The notes: generated from the letters alone by a model not told the origin. A stretch of DNA of 64,000 nt from Microbacteriaceae bacterium (GCA_025352325.1 JANXTR010000019.1:1-64000); one strand, 5' to 3'; positions 41,101 through 50,255 are shown, counted from the first letter of the stretch. Program-made: numbers and translations.

Positions 41101-42900
41101 GTGCCGCTCGCCATCGAAGACTACGCACTCATCGGGGACTGCCACACCGCCGCCCTCGTCGGCCTGGACGGCAACATCGACTGGCTCTGCCTGCCGCGAT
41201 TCGACTCGGCGTCGACGTTCGGCGCCCTGCTGGGCAACGCCGAGCACGGGCACTGGCGACTCTCCCCGGTCGGAGCCACCCGCGCGACCCGGCGCTTCTA
41301 CCGCGACGGCTCCTTCGTGCTCGAGACCCGCTGGGTCACCGCCCACGGCGAAGTGGCGGTCATCGACCTGATGCCGCACGGCGACCGCCGCGCCGACGTC
41401 GTGCGACGGGTGCAGGGCATCCGGGGCACGGTCGACATGGAACAGGCGATGCGTATCCGCTTCGACTACGCCGCCGCGGTGCCCTGGATGCGGCAGGCTC
41501 CCGAGCACGATGGCCGCGGCAAGCACGCCCACGCGCTCATCGCCGTGGCCGGCCCCGACTCGGTCGTCGTCCGCGGCCCGAAGCTCGAGCCGGACGGCAT
41601 GGTGCACCGTTCGACGTTCACGGTGTCCGAGGGCGAGACCGTCGACATCACGCTCACCTGGTACCCCTCGCACCGCGAACCGCCGCCGCCGATCGCGGTG
41701 AGCGCGCGCATCCGCCAGACCGAGAAGTGGTGGCACGACTGGGCGGGCAGCATCGAGACGACGGGCACGTACTCCGAGTACGTGCGCCGCTCCTTGCTGG
41801 TGCTCCGAGCCCTGACGCACGAGGACACCGGCGGGATCGTCGCCGCGGCGACCACCAGCCTGCCGGAGGCGTTCGGCGGCTCCCGCAACTGGGACTACCG
41901 CTATGTCTGGCTGCGTGACGCCTCGCTGACCCTCGAGGCTTTGCTCGGGCACGGATTCGACGGCGAGGCCCACGCCTGGAGGGACTGGCTGCTGCGTGCC
42001 ATCGCCGGTGACCCGGCCGACATGCAGATCATGTACGGGCTCGCCGGCGAGCGTCGGATCGTCGAGTGGGAGCTGGACTCGTTGCCCGGCTACCGCGGGG
42101 CCTCCCCGGTGCGCGTCGGCAACGGGGCGTCCGACCAGTTCCAGGGCGACGTCTTCGGCGAGGTGATGCTCGCGCTGCGGAGGACCCGGGCCAACGGCAT
42201 CGCCGAGGACCGGTCATCCTGGGCTCTGCAGGTCGCCCTGCTCGATCATCTCGAGCACGTGCTGGACCGCGACGACAACGGGATCTGGGAAATCCGCGGT
42301 CCGCTCCGTCGCTTCACCCACTCCCGGGTCATGATGTGGGCGGCGTTCGACGCGGGCGTCCGCGCCGTCGAACATCACGGTCTCGAGGGGCCGGTGGAGC
42401 ACTGGCGCGGGCTGCGGGCCCAGTTGCGCACCGAGATCGAGACCCAGGGCTTCGATGTCGAGCGGAACACCTTCGTGCAGTACTACGGAACGACCGCGGT
42501 CGACGCGTCTCTGCTGTTCCTCCCAAGCGTCGGATTCATCGAGGCCGACGACCCGAGGATGCTGGGCACCGTCGCCGAGATCGAACGCACGCTCCTGCGC
42601 GACGGCCTGGTGATGCGCTACGAACCGGCGACCGGTGTCGACGGCCTCCCGGGCGCGGAGCACCCCTTCCTCGCGTGCTCGTTCTGGATGGTGATCCAGT
42701 ACGCCGATTCTGGACGTCTCGACGACGCGACGCGGCTGATGGATCGACTCGTCGGGCTGTGCAACGACGTCGGGCTGCTCTCGGAGGAGTACGACGTGGG
42801 CGACCAACGACAGGTCGGGAACACCCCGCAGGCGCTGTCCCACCTGGGCCTGGTGAAGGCCGCCGACGCGATAGATCGCGCCCAGAAGCGCCTCAGCTAG
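41101..42900 (+). CDS. Glycoside hydrolase family 15 (glucoamylase/trehalase type)
   Basis: A 599-residue protein with the N-terminal beta-sandwich (IEDYALIGDCHTAALVGLDG, residues 4-23) and a C-terminal (alpha/alpha)6 barrel of GH15. The motifs SRNWDYRYVWLRDASLTLEA and FLACSFWMVIQYADSGRLDDA carry candidate catalytic acids. Actinobacterial homologues of this length are often trehalases (Rv2402 type), so trehalose breakdown is as likely as starch hydrolysis. No signal peptide. The start is GTG. Confidence 0.9.
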   Translation: MPLAIEDYALIGDCHTAALVGLDGNIDWLCLPRFDSASTFGALLGNAEHGHWRLSPVGATRATRRFYRDGSFVLETRWVTAHGEVAVIDLMPHGDRRADVVRRVQGIRGTVDMEQAMRIRFDYAAAVPWMRQAPEHDGRGKHAHALIAVAGPDSVVVRGPKLEPDGMVHRSTFTVSEGETVDITLTWYPSHREPPPPIAVSARIRQTEKWWHDWAGSIETTGTYSEYVRRSLLVLRALTHEDTGGIVAAATTSLPEAFGGSRNWDYRYVWLRDASLTLEALLGHGFDGEAHAWRDWLLRAIAGDPADMQIMYGLAGERRIVEWELDSLPGYRGASPVRVGNGASDQFQGDVFGEVMLALRRTRANGIAEDRSSWALQVALLDHLEHVLDRDDNGIWEIRGPLRRFTHSRVMMWAAFDAGVRAVEHHGLEGPVEHWRGLRAQLRTEIETQGFDVERNTFVQYYGTTAVDASLLFLPSVGFIEADDPRMLGTVAEIERTLLRDGLVMRYEPATGVDGLPGAEHPFLACSFWMVIQYADSGRLDDATRLMDRLVGLCNDVGLLSEEYDVGDQRQVGNTPQALSHLGLVKAADAIDRAQKRLS

Positions 42901-43405
42901 CCGCGGATCCCGGCGCCTGCGCCTCACCGGCCTCGATCACGAACGAGGAGGCGACGATCCCGCCCACGACCGCGAACGCGCCCCAGAAAAGTCCCCAACG
43001 GGCCTTGCCGACCACGGCATCCACCGAGATCGCGCCGGGACCGTCGATCGCGAGTGCCGCCGCCGCGGCCACGGCCACGAGCGTCACGTTGAACTTGTAG
43101 CCGCCCTTCGAGTTGAAGTAGCCGTTCTTGAGATGCACCTTGCGCACCGCGGTGGCCATCGTCGCCGTGACGACGCCGACTGAGAGAGGCGTTGCGACGC
43201 CCAGGATGATTCCGAGGCCGCCGAGGGTCTCGCCCAGTGCGGCAAGGAGGGCGTTGCGACGCAGCGGATACCTCCGGGTGGCCTCCATCGTCTTCTCGGT
43301 GCCCGCGAGGCCGGGGCCGCCGAACTCGCCCGTCAGCTTCTGCAGGCCGTGCACCGTGAAGATGGAGCCGACCACGAGCCGGAGAACGAGTTTGCCGATT
43401 CCCAT
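42893..43405 (-). CDS. DoxX-family membrane protein
   Basis: A 170-residue protein with four hydrophobic helices and the DoxX pattern LRLVVGSIFTVHGLQKL at the start, as in proteins linked to thiol/redox balance of the envelope. Its 3' end overlaps the GH15 stop region by 8 nt. The start ATG is 6 nt after a TAGTCT box. Confidence 0.88.
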   Translation of the reverse strand: MGIGKLVLRLVVGSIFTVHGLQKLTGEFGGPGLAGTEKTMEATRRYPLRRNALLAALGETLGGLGIILGVATPLSVGVVTATMATAVRKVHLKNGYFNSKGGYKFNVTLVAVAAAAALAIDGPGAISVDAVVGKARWGLFWGAFAVVGGIVASSFVIEAGEAQAPGSAAS

Positions 43406-43411
43406 ATTTCG

Positions 43412-43417
43412 AGACTA
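43412..43417 (-). promoter_or_regulatory. -10 box TAGTCT of doxX, probable leaderless
   Basis: TAGTCT on the minus strand ends 6 nt before the ATG of the DoxX gene. It lies just before the dehydrogenase stop. Confidence 0.45.
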
Positions 43418-43423
43418 AGCGGC

Positions 43424-44287
43424 TCAGGCAGTCGCGGGGTACGAGTAGAAGCCTTCGCCGGATGCGACGCCGAGCTTGCCCTTGTCGAGGTAGTTCTCCT
43501 TGAGCCAGACGCCCAACCGCTGCGCGCCCGCATCGCCGTTGCTCATGATGTTGTATGGCGTGGTCAGGCCGATGATGTCGTAGATCTGGAACGGCCCGAG
43601 CGGCGCGCCGGTCGCGATACGCCAGACGTTGTCGATGTCCTTCGGCTCGGAGTAGCCGCCCGCGGCGAGGCTCGCGGCCGCGGTCAGGAAGGGCACGAGC
43701 AGCGAGTTGAGCACGTAGCCGGCCTTCTCCTTGTGGATCGGGATCGCCACCATCCCCATTTCGCCCGCGTACTCGACGACGGTGTCGAACACGGCCGGAT
43801 CCGTCTCCGCGGTGCCCATCACCTCGGCGGTATTCGAGACCCAGAGCCGGTTGGCGAAGTGCAGAGCGAGGAACTTCGCGGGGCGTCCGGTGAACGCCTT
43901 CATGTCGCTCGGGAGCAGTGTCGACGAGTTCGTGGCGAATATCGTCTTCTCGGGGGCGAGCGCGCCGAGCTTCTCGTAGGTCTCCTGCTTGATCTCGAGC
44001 ACCTCGGGCACGGCCTCGATCACGAGGTCGGCGTCGGCGACGGCCGGGCCGAGCTCCGAGAAGTACGAGATGCGGGAGAGCGCAGCATCCACCGTCTCGT
44101 CGGAGGCCCGGCGCACCTCTCTCTTGTAGGTAGCTGCCAGCGCGGCGAAGCGCGTCTTCGCCTGCTCGATGGCCTCGTCGCTGATGTCATAGACCGAGAC
44201 CTGGAACCCGCTGTACGCGGTCTGGTAGGCAATCTGGGAGCCGAGCACGCCAGTGCCCAGCACGGTCACATTCTTGATGTCAGTCAT
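43424..44287 (-). CDS. 3-hydroxyacyl-CoA dehydrogenase
   Basis: Oxidises 3-hydroxyacyl-CoA with NAD, as in beta-oxidation or hydroxybutyryl-CoA metabolism. The 287-residue protein has the NAD motif VTVLGTGVLGSQIA, the catalytic region LHFANRL (His near 138) and the C-terminal domain GPFQIYDIIGL. One family change is a Val in place of Met/Gly in GTGVLG, which is common. The ATG at 44287 was chosen over an upstream in-frame codon. Confidence 0.92.
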   Translation of the reverse strand: MTDIKNVTVLGTGVLGSQIAYQTAYSGFQVSVYDISDEAIEQAKTRFAALAATYKREVRRASDETVDAALSRISYFSELGPAVADADLVIEAVPEVLEIKQETYEKLGALAPEKTIFATNSSTLLPSDMKAFTGRPAKFLALHFANRLWVSNTAEVMGTAETDPAVFDTVVEYAGEMGMVAIPIHKEKAGYVLNSLLVPFLTAAASLAAGGYSEPKDIDNVWRIATGAPLGPFQIYDIIGLTTPYNIMSNGDAGAQRLGVWLKENYLDKGKLGVASGEGFYSYPATA

Positions 44288-44358
44288 GCCCCCAGCATGC
44301 CGCCAGCCGGGTGACATCGAGAGGACCTTCGACTCATGACCGCGAGGCTCACGGCTTC

Positions 44359-44364
44359 TACCCT
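44359..44364 (+). promoter_or_regulatory. -10 box TACCCT, probable leaderless
   Basis: TACCCT precedes the ATG of the small membrane protein by 6 nt. Confidence 0.4.
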
Positions 44365-44370
44365 GGGCGC

Positions 44371-44841
44371 ATGAGCACCCCCCTCACCCCGAGTATCGCG
44401 TCAACGATCGCCCGCAGGACACTGCTCGGGCTCCTCCACTTCGGCGTGGTGTCATGCCTGATCGGGGCGGTGATGGGTGTCGCGCTCAACGGCGGACCGA
44501 TCCCGGTCGCGTTTCTCGCGGGCACCCCGTTCGACTCCTACCTCGTACCCGGGCTCATCCTCGGGCTCGTCGTCGGCGGTACGCAACTCGTCGCGGCGAT
44601 CATGTTGCAGCGGCGCCACGCGGCGAGCCTACTTTGGTGCGTGGTGGCGGGCTTCGGCATGACGATCTGGGTCTTTCTCGAGATCGCGATGATCAAGCAG
44701 TACTCGTTCCTGCAAAGCATCTACTTCGGGCTCGGTGTGGCCGAACTCATCCTCGTGCTGGCGCTCCTGGGGATCGCACCCCGACTGGTCGCACCGTGGG
44801 TGTCGAGGGGCAACCGGGTAAGCGGTACCGTCGAGGGATGA
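44371..44841 (+). CDS. Small four-helix membrane protein
   Basis: A 156-residue protein with four strongly hydrophobic segments (about 19-41, 56-78, 87-107 and 115-137) and no recognised domain. It overlaps the SOUL gene (ATGA), so the two are coupled. The function is unknown. Confidence 0.75.
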   Translation: MSTPLTPSIASTIARRTLLGLLHFGVVSCLIGAVMGVALNGGPIPVAFLAGTPFDSYLVPGLILGLVVGGTQLVAAIMLQRRHAASLLWCVVAGFGMTIWVFLEIAMIKQYSFLQSIYFGLGVAELILVLALLGIAPRLVAPWVSRGNRVSGTVEG

Positions 44842-45365
44842 CCGAGCAGCAGCCGTACGACGTGGTGCAGCGCAACAGCTCGTTCGAGCTGCGGCGATAT
44901 CCGGAGCACCTGGTCGCCGAGGTCACGGTCACTGCCGGCTTCGAGGATGCCGGTAACAAGGCATTCCGTTATCTGTTCGGGTACATCAGCGGCGAGAAGA
45001 TCGCGATGACCGCCCCGGTCGTGCAGCAGCCGGGGAGCGAAGCCGACGAGGGAGCCGACAACTACCGGATCCAGTTCGTCCTGCCCGCCGGACTCACGCT
45101 CGAGACCGCGCCACCGCCGGCCGATCCCGCGGTGCGGCTTCGCGTGGTGCCACCCAGCACCGCGGCGGCGATCCGGTTCAGTGGTCGCTGGAGCGAGTCC
45201 AGCTTCCGGATGCATCTCTCCGAGCTACGGCAAGCACTCGATGCGGCCGGCCTGGTCGTGAGCGGCGTGCCGCGCTTCGCACGCTTCGACCCGCCCTACC
45301 TTCCGGCGTTCCTGCGTCGCAACGAGGTGCTGCTCGATGTCCAGGTCAAGCCCGCGACGACCTGA
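44838..45365 (+). CDS. SOUL/HEBP heme-binding family protein
   Basis: A 175-residue soluble protein with the SOUL layout: YDVVQRNSSFELRRYPEHLVA, then NKAFRYLFGYISGEKIAMTAPVV and a late RFDPPYLPAFLRRNEVLLDV. Bacterial SOUL proteins bind porphyrins or heme loosely, and their role is unclear. Coupled to the membrane protein upstream. Confidence 0.92.
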   Translation: MTEQQPYDVVQRNSSFELRRYPEHLVAEVTVTAGFEDAGNKAFRYLFGYISGEKIAMTAPVVQQPGSEADEGADNYRIQFVLPAGLTLETAPPPADPAVRLRVVPPSTAAAIRFSGRWSESSFRMHLSELRQALDAAGLVVSGVPRFARFDPPYLPAFLRRNEVLLDVQVKPATT

Positions 45366-45371
45366 CCCGGG

Positions 45372-46415
45372 TCAGCGCAGCGTGTCGATGTCGATCACGA
45401 AGCGGTAGCGCACATCCGACTTCAGCACGCGCTCGTAGGCCTCGTTGATCTCGGATGCCGCGATCACCTCGACCTCGGAGGCGATGCCGTGCTCGGCGCA
45501 GAAGTCCAGCATCTCCTGCGTCTCGTGGATGCTCCCGATGCCGGATCCGGCGAACGAGCGGCGGTTGTCGAAGAGGCTGAACACCTTCACCGGCAGGGGC
45601 TCGGGCGGAGCGCCGACGCTCACGAAAGTGCCGTTGAGGCGCAGGAGCTTCAGGTAGGCGTCCATATCGATGACCGCACTGACCGTGTTGATGATCAGGT
45701 CGAAGCTGTTGCGCAGCTCCCGGAAGGTGGCGGCATCGCTCGTGGCGAAGTAGTGGTCGGCGCCGAGGCGCAGGCCGTCGTCCTGCTTGCTGAGCGTCTG
45801 CGAGAGCACGGTGACCTCGGCGCCCATGGCGTGCGCGATCTGCACGGCCACGTGGCCGAGCCCACCCATCCCGACGACCGCGACCTTCTTGCCGGGGCCG
45901 GCGTTCCAGTGCACGAGAGGCGAATAGGTCGTGATTCCCGCGCATAGCAGGGGCGCGGCCGCCTCGTACGGGATGCTCTCGGGCACCCTCAGCACGAAGT
46001 CCTCGACGACCACGATGTGGGTCGAGTAGCCGCCCTGGGTGACGGTGCCGTCTTTGTCGCGCGAGGCGTAGGTGCCGGTGTTGCCGTTCAGGCAGTAGTT
46101 GTCGTCACCCGAGAGGCAGTTCTCGCATTCGCGGCAGGAGTTGACCATGCAGCCCACGCCGACCCGGTCGCCGAGCTGGTGCAGCGTGACCTCGGAGCCG
46201 ACCTCGGCGACGACGCCGACGATCTCGTGACCGACCACCTGCGGGTAGTGGATCTCGCCCCACTCCCCGCGAACGGTGTGGATGTCGGAGTGGCAGATCC
46301 CCGCGTAGCGAATCTCGATCAGCACATCTTTCGGACCGAGATCGCGTCGCTCGATCGTGATCGGAACCAGCGGCTCGGTGGCGGAGGGGGCAGCGTAGGC
46401 GTTGACAGTCAGCAC
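45372..46415 (-). CDS. Zinc-dependent NAD(P) alcohol dehydrogenase (YahK/cinnamyl type)
   Basis: A 347-residue medium-chain dehydrogenase. It has the catalytic zinc ligands in GICHSD and GHEIVG, structural zinc cysteines in CRECENC plus C near residue 108, and the nucleotide fold [13 protein letters not shown]. It is like YahK and other broad aldehyde reductases. The substrate is not fixed by the sequence. The start is GTG. Confidence 0.92.
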   Translation of the reverse strand: MLTVNAYAAPSATEPLVPITIERRDLGPKDVLIEIRYAGICHSDIHTVRGEWGEIHYPQVVGHEIVGVVAEVGSEVTLHQLGDRVGVGCMVNSCRECENCLSGDDNYCLNGNTGTYASRDKDGTVTQGGYSTHIVVVEDFVLRVPESIPYEAAAPLLCAGITTYSPLVHWNAGPGKKVAVVGMGGLGHVAVQIAHAMGAEVTVLSQTLSKQDDGLRLGADHYFATSDAATFRELRNSFDLIINTVSAVIDMDAYLKLLRLNGTFVSVGAPPEPLPVKVFSLFDNRRSFAGSGIGSIHETQEMLDFCAEHGIASEVEVIAASEINEAYERVLKSDVRYRFVIDIDTLR

Positions 46416-46456
46416 CGCTCAAGTCTGCCCCACGCCTGCTGGGCAGAAACTCAGCG

Positions 46457-46756
46457 TCAGAGGTCGGCGGTCGTGAACGTGCGGGTCGTCGGCCGGGCCG
46501 CCAGCATGGCGCCGAGGGTCGCAGCACCCTCCGGCGTGCCGCGCCAGGCGAGATAGGCCGTGTGCGCATCTGCCGTCTCCCAGAGCTCGACGGCGATCAT
46601 CCGGGTCGGATCCTCGTCATCCACGAGCACGTCGACGTTGATCGAGCCCTCGAAAGCACGCGTCTGCTCGAGCGTGGTGTGCACGGCGGCGCGGGCGGCA
46701 TCCAGGTCGTCGGATTTCAGCTGGAACTCGAAGAAGACGGTCTGCGTCATGGTCAT
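46457..46756 (-). CDS. Antibiotic-biosynthesis-monooxygenase-fold (ABM) protein
   Basis: A 99-residue ferredoxin-like dimeric protein (FFEFQLKSDDLDAARAAV, TRAFEGSINVDV, RMIAVELWETADAHTAYL). These ABM-domain proteins include quinol monooxygenases, but many have no known substrate. Two ATGs two codons apart are available; the first is used here. A TAGCGT box lies 7 nt before it. Confidence 0.8.
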   Translation of the reverse strand: MTMTQTVFFEFQLKSDDLDAARAAVHTTLEQTRAFEGSINVDVLVDDEDPTRMIAVELWETADAHTAYLAWRGTPEGAATLGAMLAARPTTRTFTTADL

Positions 46757-46763
46757 GCGGGCG

Positions 46764-46769
46764 ACGCTA
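46764..46769 (-). promoter_or_regulatory. -10 box TAGCGT of the ABM gene, probable leaderless
   Basis: TAGCGT on the minus strand ends 7 nt before the first ATG of the ABM-fold protein. Confidence 0.4.
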
Positions 46770-47058
46770 CGCCGAAAGTGGTGCCCGTCGCCGGATGAGG
46801 GGCTCGTCTACCCGCCGTCTACCCGCCGATGGTGACGGACTGCATGAGCCCGTTGAATCCAGCCTGCAGAAACGCACCGATGAGCGCCATGACGAGGGAG
46901 GCAACGGAAGCGCCGATCGCCCACGGGATCGCTCGCGAGCCTTCGGATCGTGGCCGGAGCAGCGGGCGGCTCGGATGGCGAGGTACAGCGACCTGCCTGG
47001 TGTCGGCACGAGGTCCCCCGGGTGAGGCGCGCGCCGAGCATCCGGTCGCTGCGGCGCG

Positions 47059-47064
47059 TAGCGT
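47059..47064 (+). promoter_or_regulatory. -10 box TAGCGT, probable leaderless
   Basis: TAGCGT lies 7 nt before the ATG of the small membrane protein at 47072. Confidence 0.4.
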
Positions 47065-47071
47065 GGCCATC

Positions 47072-47290
47072 ATGAATAAAGGCATCACGCGCACCACGGT
47101 CATCACTGTCGGCGTCATCGCGATCGCTGTCGGCGTGATCTGGGTCGGGCAGGGCATGGGGCTGATCCCGGGAAGCTTCATGACCGGCGACACGAAGTGG
47201 CTGATCATCGGCATCATCGTGGGCGTCGTCGGCATCGCCGTCACGGTGTTCGGGCTGCGTCGGCCGAAGGGTAGCCGCTCGGGTTCCTGA
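47072..47290 (+). CDS. Small two-helix membrane protein
   Basis: A 72-residue protein with two membrane helices (about 8-28 and 42-63) joined by a short loop, and a basic C terminus (RRPKGSRSGS). No known family is recognised. The leaderless -10 arrangement and clear topology support it as a real gene. Confidence 0.6.
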   Translation: MNKGITRTTVITVGVIAIAVGVIWVGQGMGLIPGSFMTGDTKWLIIGIIVGVVGIAVTVFGLRRPKGSRSGS

Positions 47291-47405
47291 GCAGCCGGCT
47301 CGGTGTGGCGCCAGACGTACCAGGTCCGCCATGCGTTCGACGTGCCGAGCGAAGTCAGGATCGCCGCAAATCACCGACAGAGCCACAGGGTGTGGCGGGC
47401 TCTGC

Positions 47406-47741
47406 TCACGCCGTGACGTTCGCGGGCGCCGCCTCGACGCGACCGCCGGCGGGGAAGGTTCGGGACGCAAGCCGCCAGCGGCGAAGCCCCGCGACTCCCC
47501 AGACAACAAGAGCCCCGATCGCCAGGACGACAGGCGCGGGAGCCAGGTCGTACCCCGACCCCATGACGCCGGAAAGGAGAGAGTTGAGTTGCAGCGCGGC
47601 GGACCCCGGAATGTTGCCGCCGTTGTCGATCACGGTCTGATTCGAAATCGGGAAGAGCGACTCACCAATCGCGTAGAGACCCACCGCGATCAGCCCCGTG
47701 ATCCCACTCGCGAGCGACGGCCAGGGAATACACCACGACAT
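47406..47741 (-). CDS. Hypothetical membrane protein
   Basis: A 111-residue protein with an N-terminal hydrophobic helix (about 8-28) and a second one (about 67-87) followed by a basic tail. The middle (TVIDNGGNIPGSAALQLNSL) would be outside. No family is recognised. A TAGCAT box lies 5 nt before the ATG, at the boundary with the integrase remnant, so the start may have been altered by the insertion. Confidence 0.5.
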   Translation of the reverse strand: MSWCIPWPSLASGITGLIAVGLYAIGESLFPISNQTVIDNGGNIPGSAALQLNSLLSGVMGSGYDLAPAPVVLAIGALVVWGVAGLRRWRLASRTFPAGGRVEAAPANVTA

Positions 47742-47743
47742 CG

Positions 47744-48250
47744 ATGATGCTACTCAGCAAGGTGTCAACGAGCTTGGGCCCCCGCATCAAAGGCCCGAAG
47801 TCGAAGGCAGGTACTCGGGAAGTGCCGATCCTTGAGGACACGCTCTTCCATGATCTCGGCGTCTACCTCCGCAACCACCCCCACCGGTCCGATCTGGAGG
47901 CGAGCCTGTGGCCCGGAAAGGTAAGCGGACATGCGCGCATCAGCTTCGACTGGGCCTTCAACCCGAAGGGCTTCTACCGGAACGACTTCAAGCCCGCGTG
48001 CGAGCGCGCAGGCCTCGGAGACCTGGTCTTCCATGAGCTGCGCCACACGTTCGCCACGCTTGCACTAGAGAGCGGCACGCTGACCATGTACGAGCTGTCG
48101 CGGGCAATGGGCCACGAAACCGAGGCCATGACCAATAAGGTCTACGCGCATCTGCGCAAGAGGGACTACAGCGTTCACCGCGCTGCTTTCTCGGCTCACG
48201 TTGCAGCCGCGAGCGCTCCGCCCAAGGCAGTCGCGGCATGGAGGCGATAG
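47744..48250 (+). pseudogene. Truncated tyrosine recombinase (phage/island integrase), catalytic C-terminal part
   Basis: A 168-codon frame that keeps KSKAGTREVPI, HELRHTFATLALESG (box II His97 and Arg100), GHE (His124) and the nucleophile Tyr134 in NKVYAHL. The whole N-terminal DNA-binding domain and the box I arginine (expected as ALRxGE) are missing, so it cannot be active alone. It marks the left end of the island that holds the restriction system. Codon use is less GC-rich than in flanking genes. Confidence 0.8.
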
Positions 48251-48303
48251 GCGACACGCTGTGCAGCTGAGCACGACGCGGCCGAGAGTGTCAGCGCGCT
48301 CGA

Positions 48304-48309
48304 TACCAT
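48304..48309 (+). promoter_or_regulatory. -10 box TACCAT of the methyltransferase gene, probable leaderless
   Basis: TACCAT ends 6 nt before the ATG at 48316, giving the methyltransferase its own promoter independent of the integrase remnant. Confidence 0.45.
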
Positions 48310-48315
48310 TGAAAG

Positions 48316-49470
48316 ATGACTCACGCGAACGCCTCGATGCTGGATATCTTCGCTGAGGCTGATAGCGACGGTCCCGAAGAGCCGAACTACCTGACTGATC
48401 AACTGATCACTTACATCGGCAATAAAAGAGGTCTCGGCAAGCACCTTTCGCGGGCAGTTTCAGACGTTCGAGAGAGGCTCGGCGGAAAGCGGCTTAGCTC
48501 TGTCGATCTGTTCTCGGGGAGTGGATATGTCTCGAGATTCCTTAAGCAGCACTCTGACCATGTCGTCGCAAACGACTTGGAGTTCTACTCCTACGAAGCG
48601 AACAGGTGTTACCTGTCGAATCGCGACGATGTGGATCTCACGGAAGTCGAAGCCGTTGTAGGTCGACTCAACAGCGCTGCGGACAAGGGCGTCAAGCGAA
48701 ACGGCTTCTTCTCCGAGTTGTACTCGCCTGCCGACGACCGCGACATCCAGCCCGGCGAACGAGCGTTTTACACCAATGACAATGCACGAAGACTGGACTT
48801 CTTTGCGCAGGAGATCGCGGAGCTGCCCGACCACCTGCGCCACTTGGTTCTTGGTCCTCTGCTGTCCCGCGCGTCAGTGCACGCAAACACCAGCGGGGTG
48901 TTCAAGGGGTTTTACAAGGATAAGACGACGGGAATAGGCAAGTTCGGCGGAGCCGCAGGCGACGCGCTCAAGCGGATTCTCGAACCAATCCGACTTGAGG
49001 TTCCTGTATTGAGTCGCTTTACCACTGGGTACGAGGCAACTCAGCTGGATGCCAACCTGGCGGTGAAGGACCTGCCTGAGCACGATCTGCTCTACCTCGA
49101 CCCGCCCTACAACCAGCATCCATACGGCTCGAACTACTTCATGCTGAATCTCATCGCCAAGTACGAGCGCCCCATAGAGGTGAGCTCCGTGTCGGGCATT
49201 CCGACGGATTGGAATCGATCAGGTTTCAACGTTCGGAAGCAGACTTTCCCACTGTTGCAAAGCATCATCAGCGACGCCCGCGCCCGCTTCACGCTTGTTT
49301 CCTTCAACGCTGAGGGGTTCATCTCGACTGAGGAGATCCGAGCAGCACTCGAAGAACACGGTCGAGTCGAAGAAGTGATCGTGCCGTACAACACTTTTCG
49401 CGGGAGCCGAAATCTTCGCGACCGCGACATCCATGTGAACGAGCACTTGTTCCTGCTCGAACGAAAGTAG
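48316..49470 (+). CDS. DNA adenine-N6 methyltransferase, D12 (alpha) class, of a type II system
   Basis: A 384-residue modification enzyme. Motif order is that of the alpha class: motif X LITYIGNKRGL (31-40), SAM motif DLFSGSG (64-70), a long target-recognition region, then catalytic DPPY (262-265). It should methylate adenine within the site cut by the endonuclease encoded 13 nt downstream. Base composition is clearly lower in GC than the core genes, pointing to transfer. Confidence 0.93.
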   Translation: MTHANASMLDIFAEADSDGPEEPNYLTDQLITYIGNKRGLGKHLSRAVSDVRERLGGKRLSSVDLFSGSGYVSRFLKQHSDHVVANDLEFYSYEANRCYLSNRDDVDLTEVEAVVGRLNSAADKGVKRNGFFSELYSPADDRDIQPGERAFYTNDNARRLDFFAQEIAELPDHLRHLVLGPLLSRASVHANTSGVFKGFYKDKTTGIGKFGGAAGDALKRILEPIRLEVPVLSRFTTGYEATQLDANLAVKDLPEHDLLYLDPPYNQHPYGSNYFMLNLIAKYERPIEVSSVSGIPTDWNRSGFNVRKQTFPLLQSIISDARARFTLVSFNAEGFISTEEIRAALEEHGRVEEVIVPYNTFRGSRNLRDRDIHVNEHLFLLERK

Positions 49471-49483
49471 AAAAGAGGTTTCC

Positions 49484-50206
49484 ATGGCGCAGAAGGATCG
49501 TCTTCGATTGAACCGGTACGGCACCGTGATCAACGTCACGTCGTCGAAGCAAGAGATCGAGCTGGCCGAGGCCATGCTGGAGACGTCCGAAGCAATTTCG
49601 GCTAAGTTCGGCTATCAGCTCGTGCATCACAAAAGAGTCATGCTGTCGTCCATAGTGGAATCGCTGCGCGCGACGTATCCGACCGTCGAGTTCGGCGACC
49701 CGCTCGCAACTTCAAGCATGAATCCCGACGGAGGGATCTTGAGCGTTGTGTCCGCAGACGGCACACGTCAGCATCCAATTCTCATCACCGAGGTGAAGAA
49801 CCAAGGCACAAACGACTTGCGGCTGGACGAAGGTCTCAAGAAGCAGGCGATGGGCAATGCCATCGAACGACTCGGAAAGAACGTCATCGGGTTCCGCGCG
49901 ATGATGCTCGATGAGGGCATCATCCCTTTCGTGTGCTTCGGATACGGATATGACTTCCACGAGGGCAGCTCGATCGTGGATCGCGTGCGCACGATCGCGA
50001 TGTTTGGAGAGTTGAATCGCGTGAACGTCGTGCCGGAAGGCGACGACGGAAAGTTCAATCGAGGTAGCTTCTTCTTCCGGCAGGCTGCGTGGTCTCGCCC
50101 CGAAATGGTCGAAGTCATGTCCGAGGTGGCGACGCGCGCGGTCCACTTCTACATCTCGCGATATGGAGAGAAGGCATTCGCCGAGACCACCCCGAGCGCG
50201 GACTAA
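49484..50206 (+). CDS. Type II restriction endonuclease, EcoRI family
   Basis: A 240-residue PD-(D/E)XK nuclease. SSMNPDGGI (Asp82) and ITEVKNQG (Glu103, Lys105) line up with EcoRI PDGG (Asp91), Glu111 and Lys113 with almost the same spacing. QAMGNAIERLGKN matches EcoRI AAGNAIERSHKN, the segment with Glu144 and Arg145 that read GAATTC. A site with core AATT, probably GAATTC, is predicted. EcoRI is 277 residues, so this one is shorter. The ribosome site AAGAGG is 5 nt upstream. Confidence 0.9.
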   Translation: MAQKDRLRLNRYGTVINVTSSKQEIELAEAMLETSEAISAKFGYQLVHHKRVMLSSIVESLRATYPTVEFGDPLATSSMNPDGGILSVVSADGTRQHPILITEVKNQGTNDLRLDEGLKKQAMGNAIERLGKNVIGFRAMMLDEGIIPFVCFGYGYDFHEGSSIVDRVRTIAMFGELNRVNVVPEGDDGKFNRGSFFFRQAAWSRPEMVEVMSEVATRAVHFYISRYGEKAFAETTPSAD

Positions 50207-50255
50207 CGAGTCGCGGAGGGGTTTTGGAGGGGTTCGCGTATTCGCGAAATGGAGA

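Larger units (their letters stand above)
46757..47071. other. Gap of 315 bp without a convincing gene
   Basis: It holds the -10 boxes of the two flanking genes. On the minus strand, around 46819-46910, a hydrophobic stretch AIGASVASLVMALIGAF could be a piece of a lost membrane protein; no start codon suits it except an internal ATG giving 23 residues. Nothing else is supported. Confidence 0.5.

Noticed and set aside
38817-41114. A 765-residue minus-strand frame
   Set aside because: It is antisense to the MFS and MarR genes. It consists of Arg/Asp/Glu/His/Gln runs without domains.
46819-47244. A 141-residue minus-strand frame with a hydrophobic C terminus
   Set aside because: Most of it is antisense to the small membrane protein at 47072, and no good start is available. 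It is recorded only as a possible remnant in the gap entry.
47200-47760. A second copy of the tRNA-Pro 3' end as island attachment site
   Set aside because: I compared the tRNA end (complement of 50295-50320) by eye with this region and found no convincing match.
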